Of a DNA stretch of 7,133 bases, positions 1 to 6,040 are shown one piece after another (the first letter of the stretch is position 1; the number at the start of each line of letters is the position of its first letter). The DNA lies in assembly GCA_023230755.1 (NCBI GenBank), contig JALNWS010000201.1, forward strand, positions 1 to 7,133. The letters run 5' to 3'. The translations under genes were made by a program, and so were the position numbers. The DNA is from Azoarcus sp. GTDB taxonomy: Bacteria; Pseudomonadota; Gammaproteobacteria; Burkholderiales; Rhodocyclaceae. The notes under the pieces are model-generated. The model did not search any database. It had not been told where the DNA came from and saw nothing but the letters and a program-made list of their open reading frames with translations.

Positions 1-145
1 GCCCCGCCGCAATCGCCCGCGTCAGCGCCGGTCCCCATTCATCGAAGCTCCCGGCGATGGGCAACAGCTTCTGGCCCTCGCCGACGAGCGCCCAGAATGG
101 CGCACCGCCATTCACTCCGGGAGCACACGCACGGGCGAGCTTCAT
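1..145 (-). CDS. FAH-family hydrolase/isomerase, N-terminal fragment (runs off left edge)
   Basis: Only the first 48 codons are in the window. The reading frame opens with MKLARACAPG, then FWALVGEG and LLPIAGSFDEWG. This matches the usual opening of fumarylacetoacetate hydrolase-family proteins: a short MKLAR-type strand, then a 'W-x-(L/V)-V-x-(G/D)-G' strand for the small N-terminal domain. Family members hydrolyse C-C bonds of acylpyruvates, or isomerise or decarboxylate dienoates late in ring-cleavage pathways. The metal-binding residues lie in the missing C-terminal part, so the reaction cannot be assigned. The ATG overlaps the stop codon of the upstream amidohydrolase as ATGA, so the two are almost certainly co-transcribed and probably translationally coupled. 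I see no separate promoter. The assignment rests on a short N-terminal resemblance and is moderate. Confidence 0.6.
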   Translation of the reverse strand, partial: MKLARACAPGVNGGAPFWALVGEGQKLLPIAGSFDEWGPALTRAIAAG

Positions 146-1233
146 GCCGTCACCAAAGACTTGGCGACCGCGCCAACGCTTGCCGGATCAAGGTGCAAGA
201 GTTCGCAGGCATTCTTCCAGCGAATACGTTGCAGATCATCGTCGGACAGACGCAAGCCCTCGGTCAGATCATGCCGAACAGCATCGCTGCCACCGAAGTT
301 CGAGCCGTAGAGAATGCGATCCGCACCGATCACGTCAATCAAGGCCTGACGCATCGGCAGTTCGTGGAGTTCGACGTCGAAATAGAAATTGCGCAGGTAG
401 TCGAGGACCGGTTTCTTGTTGTGATGGGTATCAAGGTTGGGGTTCGTTTGCGCGAGACGTCCAAGCTGATAGGGTACAAAGCCACCACCATGCGTGATGT
501 AGACCTTCAGGTTCGGAAAGCGGTCAAACACGCCACCATTGACGAGATACCAGAACGCCTTGGTCTCGTCGTAGTTCATGCCGACAATCGCGGTCGTTTC
601 GTAGCGGTCGGTATTGGCCTTCTTGCCCCAGGTCACTGACTGGTTATAGCCATGAATGAACATGGGCAGGTCGAGATCGCACAGCGCCTCCCAAACCGGA
701 TCCATCTCGGGCGAATCGAACTCAAGCCCGCCAAAGTTTGAGCCGCCCGCTCCGAGCCCCTTGGCACCAAGCTGCGTACATGCGCGACGAATTTCGGCTG
801 CTGCCACTTTCGGGTCTTGAAGCGGTGCCTGCGCCCAGAACATCAGACGGTCCGGCGCGCCCGAGCAGTATTCCGCGAGAACGTCATTGGCCTTGCGCGA
901 GAATCGAGTCGCGTACTCGAGTTCCGTCCAGTACATGTAGCAGTGCGAAGGTACGGACAGCACCTGCGCATTCTGACCCGCGGCATCCATGCCTGCGAGG
1001 CGCACCTTCGGATCGCGCCAGCGTGCCATGTATTCCTGAACGTTCAGCGCGTTGCCGTCGGCCTTGGCCTTGCGCAAAGCAGCTTTGCGTTCAGGCGCCC
1101 CAAGCGTGAGCACCCAGTCGCCGACACGCAGCTTGATGTCGCCATCCGGCTGCGATTCAAATGCGGGGCCCCAGTAGGGATCTTGGTCGTAGTAATCGGG
1201 ATGGGGTGCATGTGCGTGAAGATCGATCAGCAT
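142..1233 (-). CDS. Amidohydrolase-2 (ACMSD-like) metal-dependent hydrolase/decarboxylase
   Basis: The product is 363 residues, a normal length for the amidohydrolase-2 family, which includes aminocarboxymuconate-semialdehyde decarboxylase, resorcylate decarboxylase and 4-oxalomesaconate hydratase. These are cytoplasmic TIM-barrel metal enzymes that act on carboxylated ring or ring-cleavage compounds. Visible motifs are the N-terminal HxH metal pair (H6, H8 in DLHAHAP), the barrel histidine H194 in MFIHGYN, the catalytic-type H248 in YITHGGGF, and a late strand ILYGSNFGGSD at 307-317. Most relatives carry GTDYP or GSDYP at that last motif; here the usual aspartate position is N312. The start was chosen at 1233 because CAAGGAGACTCCAATG places AAGGAG six bases upstream. 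A longer frame to 1287 lacks such a site. The gene follows an AT-rich gap with an operator-like palindrome and overlaps the downstream FAH-family gene by four bases. The exact substrate is unknown. Confidence 0.85.
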   Translation of the reverse strand: MLIDLHAHAPHPDYYDQDPYWGPAFESQPDGDIKLRVGDWVLTLGAPERKAALRKAKADGNALNVQEYMARWRDPKVRLAGMDAAGQNAQVLSVPSHCYMYWTELEYATRFSRKANDVLAEYCSGAPDRLMFWAQAPLQDPKVAAAEIRRACTQLGAKGLGAGGSNFGGLEFDSPEMDPVWEALCDLDLPMFIHGYNQSVTWGKKANTDRYETTAIVGMNYDETKAFWYLVNGGVFDRFPNLKVYITHGGGFVPYQLGRLAQTNPNLDTHHNKKPVLDYLRNFYFDVELHELPMRQALIDVIGADRILYGSNFGGSDAVRHDLTEGLRLSDDDLQRIRWKNACELLHLDPASVGAVAKSLVTA

Positions 1234-1380
1234 TGGAGTCTCCTTGTGCCGTGTTGTGGGCCCGGCGAGCGCCGCATTCGCGGACAAGGGACAGCCGTTG
1301 TCTCAGCGGGTGGCCGCTAGACGCTGTTAGTTGTCTCCTGCCTGCGACACTCGTGCGGTGTCTGTGAATCGATGAAAGTC

Positions 1381-1409
1381 ATCATGCCAAACATAAACAG
1401 TTTTTGCAA
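1381..1409 (-). promoter_or_regulatory. Possible promoter of the amidohydrolase operon
   Basis: Reading the minus strand, TTGCAA (1409-1404) is followed after 17 bases by CATGAT (1386-1381). Each matches four of six bases of the sigma-70 -35 and -10 consensus. Transcription from here would give a leader of roughly 140 bases before the amidohydrolase ATG at 1233. The putative -35 sits in the centre of the inverted repeat at 1389-1424, as expected for a repressor-controlled promoter. The match is weak and is prediction only. Confidence 0.3.
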
Positions 1410-1424
1410 TTCTGTTTAATGTTT
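1389..1424. promoter_or_regulatory. Imperfect inverted repeat, candidate TetR-family operator
   Basis: The left arm AAACATAAACAG (1389-1400) and right arm CTGTTTAATGTTT (1412-1424) are reverse complements except for one inserted base. The inner seven bases, TAAACAG and CTGTTTA, pair perfectly around an 11-base spacer. The repeat lies in the AT-rich stretch of the 235-base gap between the TetR-family gene and the amidohydrolase gene, in an otherwise GC-rich region. Two-fold symmetric sites in this position are typical for TetR-family dimers. Binding by the neighbouring regulator is inferred. The rest of the gap (1234-1388 and 1425-1468) holds no convincing gene. Confidence 0.5.
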
Positions 1425-1468
1425 TTATTCACTAGTCAGGAAAATCACTCCAGTCACAACTGCAGAGA

Positions 1469-2098
1469 TTACTTCGGGGCGACGCCGGCGCTCTCGATCG
1501 ATGGCATCACCAGAGAACGTACAAGACGCTCGATCCGATCTGTTCCCTCACTGACTCGGTTGTGAGGCACAAGTTGTTCGCTCAGGACGTAGCGGATCAG
1601 CATCTCGCAGACCAGTTCGCGATCGATGCGAACTCCGAGTTGCACGTCCCAAGAATCGAAGACCACGCGAAGAACATCCTGAAGACGGACGAGAGAATCA
1701 TTGAAAATGCGCTGGAAGAAACGCAGGGTATATTCGGGCGCAGCCAGTAGCAGTTGACGTGCCTGCCCGTGAGCCACGTAGTTCTCAAGGTAGGCAATCA
1801 GAGCTCGAAAGCGCTCATCGGGGTCATTCAGATGCTCTGTTGCGGCCAGCATGGACTGATGAAAACCCTCACGCTTGTGACGCGAAAAGGCATCCAGGAG
1901 GTCGTCCTGTGACGAGAAGTAGCGGTAAAACGTACCGCGAGATACACCAGCACGTTCACACACCTCAATAATTGAAATGCGCTCCGCGCCTCCACTCAGC
2001 ACAACCGCTTCGGTCGCTGCCAGTATTCGGCTGACAGTTGCATCCGAGCGCCGATTACGGGTGATTCGCTCTCCATCCCGTCGAACGGGCTCATTCAT
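1469..2098 (-). CDS. TetR/AcrR-family transcriptional regulator
   Basis: The product is 209 residues, the usual TetR-family length. The N-terminal DNA-binding domain covers about residues 18-66. It includes a first helix (SRILAATEAVVL) and the helix-turn-helix signature ISIIEVCERAGVSRGTFYRYFSS, ending in the typical 'FYxYFxSxDDLL' element. The remainder is a helical ligand and dimer domain that does not reveal the effector. The start at 2098 follows a strong site, GGGAGGT, six bases before ATG; a longer frame reaching 2305 would overlap the dehydrogenase gene and is rejected. It lies 55 bases downstream of the dehydrogenase on the same strand and upstream of the amidohydrolase, with a candidate operator in the following gap. 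It probably controls this catabolic block, and likely its own transcription if co-transcribed with the dehydrogenase. Most family members are repressors released by a pathway compound; that is an inference here. Confidence 0.93.
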   Translation of the reverse strand: MNEPVRRDGERITRNRRSDATVSRILAATEAVVLSGGAERISIIEVCERAGVSRGTFYRYFSSQDDLLDAFSRHKREGFHQSMLAATEHLNDPDERFRALIAYLENYVAHGQARQLLLAAPEYTLRFFQRIFNDSLVRLQDVLRVVFDSWDVQLGVRIDRELVCEMLIRYVLSEQLVPHNRVSEGTDRIERLVRSLVMPSIESAGVAPK

Positions 2099-2153
2099 GG
2101 TCTTACCTCCCGGAACTTCAGGTCGCACGTCACGCTGCCGGTGATGGTTTGAA

Positions 2154-2954
2154 TCAGGTCTCGCGGACAGGCACGTCTGCGGGTCTCGAGTTGTACCCGG
2201 GCAAGTGCAAGCCACCGTCGACGTGGATTGCTTCACCAGTGACATAGCGGGAGAGATTCGACGAAAGAAAAACCACGACCGGGCCGATATCGTCTTCGGG
2301 GTCACCGCAGCGACCTAGCGGACGCATTGCAGCAGCGCGCTCGGCGAAGCCTGGATTCTCGGCAGCCAGCTTGTGGAATGTCGCCCCCATTGCGGTTGGT
2401 GCGATGGCATTCACGGTGATGTTAAAGCGCCCCCATTCAGATGCGGCACTCCTGGTAAGGCCGAGAATTCCCGCCTTTGCAGTGTTGTAATCGGCATGGA
2501 GCCAGGCACCGATCTCTGTATCGATCGAATAGAAATTCACGATCTTGCCGCCACCGCGATTGCGCATGTGCGGCATGGCCGCCTGCATTGCCCACCATGA
2601 CGCCTTGATCGTTGAGGTCAAGGTCTGCTCAAGCATCTCGTCAGTCTTGTCCTCAAAGCGGACATTGGGCGTCGGCACAAATGCATTATTGATCAGGATA
2701 TCAAGGCCACCGAAATGCCGCACCGCGGCGTCCACTGCAGCCAGAACCGATGCCTTCTCCATCACGTCCGTCCGAACGAACAATGACCGCCCGCCAAGTG
2801 ACTCAAGCTCCAGCGCCACCTCGGCACCGCTTTTCTCGTCAATCTCGGCAATCACCACGGCTGCGCCTTCCCGCGCGAAACGGCGGGCAACGCCGCGTCC
2901 AATGCCGCCGCCTGCGCCGGTGATCAGCGCAACCTTGTTCGTCAGCAAGCCCAT
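2154..2954 (-). CDS. Short-chain dehydrogenase/reductase (SDR), probably NAD-dependent
   Basis: The 266-residue product is a classical SDR of standard length. It shows the nucleotide-binding TGAGGGIG at 12-19, the structural NNA motif at 89-91, the catalytic serine S143 in NFYSI, and the YxxxK pair Y156/K160 in DYNTAK. The C-terminal end has YVTGEAIHVDGG at 237-248. An acidic residue after the second strand (AEID, 36-39) favours NAD(H) over NADP(H). These enzymes interconvert alcohols and ketones or oxidise dihydrodiols in the cytoplasm. The position normally held by the helix-4 asparagine of the SDR tetrad appears to be T115 (TSTIKAS). The start at 2954 has GGAGG five bases upstream; an upstream TTG at 2966 falls inside that site and is rejected. 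It is the first gene of the left minus-strand block, 55 bases before the TetR-family gene. Substrate unknown. Confidence 0.93.
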   Translation of the reverse strand: MGLLTNKVALITGAGGGIGRGVARRFAREGAAVVIAEIDEKSGAEVALELESLGGRSLFVRTDVMEKASVLAAVDAAVRHFGGLDILINNAFVPTPNVRFEDKTDEMLEQTLTSTIKASWWAMQAAMPHMRNRGGGKIVNFYSIDTEIGAWLHADYNTAKAGILGLTRSAASEWGRFNITVNAIAPTAMGATFHKLAAENPGFAERAAAMRPLGRCGDPEDDIGPVVVFLSSNLSRYVTGEAIHVDGGLHLPGYNSRPADVPVRET

Positions 2955-3038
2955 TGCCGCCTCCAATTTTTGTTAAACACTATTGATGTTATTGTACACA
3001 TTAAAAAAACAAACACACCCCCAACAGGAACCGAGAAC
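2955..3038. promoter_or_regulatory. AT-rich divergent promoter region
   Basis: This 84-base gap must carry promoters for the dehydrogenase (minus) and the DUF2889-like gene (plus). On the minus strand TACAAT (2996-2991) matches five of six bases of a -10 element and would give a leader of about 30 bases. No good -35 is found 16-18 bases upstream, which would fit an activator-dependent promoter. TGTTAAACA (2971-2979) is a near-palindrome and TGTACA (2993-2998) a perfect one. Two TGTTA copies start 16 bases apart (2971 and 2987). AGGAA at 3026-3030 is the ribosome binding site for the plus-strand gene. Confidence 0.45.
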
Positions 3039-3782
3039 ATGCTCTGCTTCAGACGACGCATACAGATCAATGCTCGCCGCTCGCCCAAAGGTGGAGAGGT
3101 GCGCGCGGTGCTCGAAGATGACTTCCATCACTTCCGGGTCGCCCTGATCCACCACAACGGCATCGTCGAGAAAATCAGCGCGGAAGCACCACGTCATCCG
3201 TTCAGCGCCTGTCCAGAAGCGTCTGCCGCGCTTGCCGGACTCGTCGGCATGGTGCTGAACCCGATAGCGAACTCAGTCAGCCGCCATACCGACGCCAGCC
3301 TGCAGTGCACGCACATGTTCGACTTGGCCGGGCTTGCGATCGCACTGGCCGCGCGCGGCCATGACTACAGGGGTTACGAGATTGAGGTTCCGCGTTACAA
3401 GAACGGCGAAACCCAGGCCAGGCTTGCGCGCGACGACGGCTTACAGCTCAAGTGGGACATTCACAATTCATGCATCCTCAGCCCCGCCCCCTACACTGGG
3501 GTGAACATTCGCGAAGGGATGGCTCGCTGGGCACTCAGCACACTTCCAGCCGACGAATCTGAAGCAGCGCTGGTACTTCGCCGCTGTGCAATCATCTCGC
3601 TTGGGCGAAACAAGGACATTGATCAGGAAGTGCATGCACGACCGAGCGGCCGCTGTTACGCCCAACAGCCTGAACGCGCCCAACAGGCAATCCGCATCGT
3701 GGGCTCGACTTGGGACTTCAGTGAGCGGCGATGGGCACTTTGCCAAGACGACAGCGAATGGCTTCAACGCTTTTCCGGATGA
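3039..3782 (+). CDS. DUF2889-like protein of unknown function
   Basis: The 247-residue product resembles the DUF2889 family as I know its conserved pattern. It has an acidic-histidine stretch DDFHHFRVAL (27-36), then a strand ending HHNGIVEKI. A motif R-x-P-x4-CP follows (R52, P54, C58, P59), then QCTHMFDLAGLA (89-100), a WDIHN...PAPYTG segment (139-154), and LRRCAIISLGR (180-190). There is no signal peptide or membrane segment, so it is probably cytoplasmic. The conserved cysteines and histidines (C58, C90, H92) could form an active or metal site, which is only inference. The start at 3039 has AGGAA eight bases upstream; an in-frame TTG at 2970 has no site. It is transcribed divergently from the dehydrogenase and convergently with the cytochrome c gene, as a single-gene unit. 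Its location among catabolic genes suggests a role in the same pathway, but no reaction can be named. Confidence 0.8.
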   Translation: MLCFRRRIQINARRSPKGGEVRAVLEDDFHHFRVALIHHNGIVEKISAEAPRHPFSACPEASAALAGLVGMVLNPIANSVSRHTDASLQCTHMFDLAGLAIALAARGHDYRGYEIEVPRYKNGETQARLARDDGLQLKWDIHNSCILSPAPYTGVNIREGMARWALSTLPADESEAALVLRRCAIISLGRNKDIDQEVHARPSGRCYAQQPERAQQAIRIVGSTWDFSERRWALCQDDSEWLQRFSG

Positions 3783-3971
3783 ATGAGGCCACTCACATCA
3801 CCTAAATCGCATGTCGCACATGTCCGACAAGCAATGCTTCCGGGCACTTCTGTCCGCTGACCGTGCCCTCTGATCAAGAGCTGACCAACCGACATTGCAA
3901 TCAGTGGCCAACCCACCCCTGGAGATGACGTGAGCGCCGCAGTCAGATCCCGCACTCACGCCGCCACGACG
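3783..3971. other. Convergent intergenic region without a recognisable gene
   Basis: This stretch separates two converging genes. Short frames cross it but none has a convincing ribosome binding site or a recognisable product. CGTGAG and CTCACG (around 3929-3960) form a six-base inverted repeat with a long loop, too weak and lacking a T-run to call a terminator. I see nothing else here. Confidence 0.5.
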
Positions 3972-4301
3972 CTACATTGCGAGAATCCAGTCAATCAGCG
4001 CCTTAGCCTCATCTGCACTGACGCTCTGGCGTACGCTGGGGGGTGGCATCTTCTTGGTACCCCAGTGATATCCACCGGCACTGGGCGATCCTTTCAATAC
4101 CGTGCTCACCAGCATGGCCTCGGCTCTTTTGTTACCCTTGTACTTGTTCGCGATGCTGGCGAAAGCAGGACCGATCGCATCCTTGTCGAGCGCATGACAA
4201 CTCATGCACTCCTTCTCTTTTGCAAGTGTTTCAACGTCCCCGGCCCACGCCGGCATTGCCAGCACTCCGAAGAATGCAGCGGACACAATTACTTTCTTCA
4301 T
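3972..4301 (-). CDS. Small periplasmic class I cytochrome c (c551/c552 type)
   Basis: The 109-residue precursor has a clear Sec signal peptide: MKK, a hydrophobic core, and a likely cleavage after AWA at residue 20. The mature protein of about 89 residues is the size of c551/c552 cytochromes. The haem attachment motif CMSCH is at 32-36, and the probable axial methionine is M85 in TKKMPPPS, the usual 'KMPP' setting. The C-terminal helix DEAKALIDWILAM is typical of the family. It would carry single electrons in the periplasm, between a dehydrogenase or the bc1 complex and a terminal acceptor. The start at 4301 follows GAGGAG with a six-base spacer; a longer frame to 4574 overlaps the reductase gene and lacks a signal peptide at its start. 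It follows the ferredoxin reductase after 110 bases containing a stem-loop. Because that pair is cytoplasmic, direct partnership is unlikely; it may instead serve another enzyme of the pathway. Confidence 0.92.
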   Translation of the reverse strand: MKKVIVSAAFFGVLAMPAWAGDVETLAKEKECMSCHALDKDAIGPAFASIANKYKGNKRAEAMLVSTVLKGSPSAGGYHWGTKKMPPPSVRQSVSADEAKALIDWILAM

Positions 4302-4373
4302 GACAATCTCCTCAATTGGTACATACACGCGGTCAGGACGGCGGCACTCCACGAACCGCCTCGGCCGCTTGAT

Positions 4374-4400
4374 GACGGCTTGCCGCTGGAGTAAGCCGTC
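4374..4400 (-). terminator. Stem-loop between ferredoxin reductase and cytochrome c genes
   Basis: GACGGCTT (4374-4381) and AAGCCGTC (4393-4400) form a perfect eight-base-pair stem with an 11-base loop, starting 11 bases after the reductase stop codon. In the minus-strand transcript no T-run follows the stem. It is therefore not a standard intrinsic terminator. It could protect the upstream message, cause partial termination, or mark a processing point that lowers or separates cytochrome expression. Confidence 0.4.
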
Positions 4401-4411
4401 GAATCCGAACT

Positions 4412-5647
4412 TCAGCGGCGGTTCTCCGCCTCCCACGTTTTCAGGTCGAAGCCCTGAGCCGCCGCAACAAGGGGCGTGAGCGCCGGTGGCCGCGCGAGGA
4501 TCTTGCGGGCATAAATGTGATCGCCTGGACGATTGCAGGACTCGACAGCGATCAACTCTTCGCCGCGAAAACAAAGCACGGACATCTGCTGCGCACCGGC
4601 ATCACCGAGCACCACATAGTTGTCGGCACCGATCGACAAACCCGCTATCTGCAGTTTCAGTGCGCCCTGGTCAGTCCAGAACCATGGCAGCGCGACATAC
4701 AGCGCGGCCTTCCCCATCAGACGGGCTGCGATCGACTTGCCCTGGTCAACAGCGTTCTGTACCGACTCCAGGCGGGTATATCGCTCGCCGTTCTGCACGC
4801 ACGGAAAGGCGGCCACATCACCCAGGGCCGAGATCGCCGGATCAGAAGTCAGCAGTACCGAATTCACCCGGATTCCGTTATCGACATCCAGACCTGCCTC
4901 AAGCGCGAGCTGTACGTTCGGAATAACGCCGATGCCATAAACCACCAAATCGGCCACCAGGCGGCGACCATCCGTGATCGTGACAGAAGTGACCTGCCCC
5001 GCTTCACCTTCGAGTGCAACAACACCGCAGCGGAAATTGAAATGAACGCCCCACGATTCATGGGCGGAGCGGAAAAGATCTGACATCTGTGGAGACACCG
5101 CACGCGCCATTGGGCGGTCACCGAGTTCCAGCACCTCTACTGCCGCGCCGCCAGCAGCAGCGACAGCTGCAAACTCAAGGCCGATAAACCCAGCACCGAT
5201 CACGACGACATGCTTCGCAGCTTTCACCAGCGGTGAGAGTGCGTCGGCGTCAGCCTTTGTTTTTACACCATACACACCCGCAAGTTCTGCACCAGGAATG
5301 TTCAGAGGGCGGTTGTGAGCCCCCGTTGCCAGCACCAGGTGATCGTAGTCAAGCACGCCCCCCGAGGTAAGCAGAACGCGCCGGTTCGTGCGATCGATCG
5401 CATGTGCATGGTCATGAATGAGCTCGACTCGCTGCTCCGCATAGAAAGTCGCGGGGCGGAAAAGCATCGCACTCTCACCAATCTTGCCAAGCAGATAGGC
5501 TTTTGACAGCGGCGGTCGCTGATAAGGAAGGCCTTCCTCGTCATTGAGTAGCACGATGCGACCGGTGAATCCCTCCTGACGAAGGGATATGGCAACCTGC
5601 ACACCGCCATGGCCAGCCCCCACAATCACGACTGATTTAATTGACAT
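4412..5647 (-). CDS. NADH-dependent ferredoxin reductase (putidaredoxin reductase type)
   Basis: The 411-residue flavoprotein matches the length and layout of putidaredoxin or rhodocoxin reductases. The FAD-binding GAGHGG is at 10-15, followed by PYQRPPLSK at 41-49 and LATGA at 106-110. A second Rossmann motif GAGFIG at 151-156, with E174 after the next strand, indicates NADH binding. ALGDVA at 274-279 completes the FAD site, and PWFWTDQG at 321-328 is the family signature in the C-terminal dimer-like domain. It moves electrons from NADH through FAD to a [2Fe-2S] ferredoxin in the cytoplasm. The start at 5647 follows GGAGG in CTGGAGGCAGGAACATG; a longer frame to 5686 has no such site. Its expected partner, the ferredoxin, lies 40 bases upstream on the same strand. 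The pair normally feeds a cytochrome P450 or another oxygenase, which is not in this window. Confidence 0.93.
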   Translation of the reverse strand: MSIKSVVIVGAGHGGVQVAISLRQEGFTGRIVLLNDEEGLPYQRPPLSKAYLLGKIGESAMLFRPATFYAEQRVELIHDHAHAIDRTNRRVLLTSGGVLDYDHLVLATGAHNRPLNIPGAELAGVYGVKTKADADALSPLVKAAKHVVVIGAGFIGLEFAAVAAAGGAAVEVLELGDRPMARAVSPQMSDLFRSAHESWGVHFNFRCGVVALEGEAGQVTSVTITDGRRLVADLVVYGIGVIPNVQLALEAGLDVDNGIRVNSVLLTSDPAISALGDVAAFPCVQNGERYTRLESVQNAVDQGKSIAARLMGKAALYVALPWFWTDQGALKLQIAGLSIGADNYVVLGDAGAQQMSVLCFRGEELIAVESCNRPGDHIYARKILARPPALTPLVAAAQGFDLKTWEAENRR

Positions 5648-5687
5648 GTTCCTGCCTCCAGTTCTTTGTTCTTGTTCGACCGCCAAC

Positions 5688-6008
5688 TCAGAACTGCGCT
5701 GCTGGAAGATGTAATGTCAGTCCATCCATTCCTTCGGTCAGTACCAGCTGACAACTCAGACGGCTGTTTGGACGACGTTCCGGAACGATGTCGAGCATCG
5801 CATCCTCGGTTTCCTGAACTGGCGGGAAGCGGTCCATCCACGCTTCGTCGAGGTAGGCATGGCAGGTTGCACAGGCGCAGGCACCGCCGCAATCAGCCGA
5901 CATGCTGGATATTCCGGCAAAGGTCACTGCTTGCATGACCGACTGACCGACGTCTGCAGAAAGTTGATGTGCAATCCCGTTGTGTTCAATCACATTGATG
6001 GTAGGCAT
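5688..6008 (-). CDS. [2Fe-2S] ferredoxin, putidaredoxin/adrenodoxin type
   Basis: The 106-residue protein equals putidaredoxin in length. It has the cluster pattern C-x5-C-x2-C ... C, with C40, C46 and C49 in DCGGACACATCHAYL and C86 in RLSCQLVL. C44 is an additional cysteine inside the loop, unlikely to bind iron. The acidic stretch around residues 54-74 (DEAWMDRF, ETEDAMLDI) is the usual docking surface for reductase and P450. The last residue is F106; putidaredoxin ends in W106, which matters for binding its P450, so the partner contact may differ. It carries electrons from the reductase encoded next to it. The ATG at 6008 has GGAG seven bases upstream. It lies 32 bases after the transporter reading frame and 40 bases before the reductase, consistent with one operon. 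Confidence 0.95.
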   Translation of the reverse strand: MPTINVIEHNGIAHQLSADVGQSVMQAVTFAGISSMSADCGGACACATCHAYLDEAWMDRFPPVQETEDAMLDIVPERRPNSRLSCQLVLTEGMDGLTLHLPAAQF

Positions 6009-6040
6009 CGTGGTTCTCCGATTTGGTGACAGGAATGAGT

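Noticed and set aside
97..639. Plus-strand open frame of 180 codons
   Set aside because: It lies fully antisense to the well-supported amidohydrolase and shows no family motif.
1305..1318. Small hairpin AGCGG/CCGCT upstream of the amidohydrolase
   Set aside because: A five-base-pair stem is expected by chance in GC-rich DNA and no riboswitch-like structure surrounds it.
2099..2305. N-terminal extension of the TetR-family protein
   Set aside because: It would overlap the dehydrogenase gene, has no family similarity, and the internal ATG at 2098 has a strong ribosome binding site.
3764..3955. Small minus-strand frame in the convergent gap
   Set aside because: No ribosome binding site, no motif, and it overlaps the end of the DUF2889-like gene.
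4302..4574. N-terminal extension of cytochrome c
   Set aside because: It overlaps the reductase gene and would bury the signal peptide; the ATG at 4301 has GAGGAG at proper spacing.
4517..5083. Plus-strand open frame of 188 codons
   Set aside because: It is antisense to the ferredoxin reductase, whose motifs are complete; no independent support.
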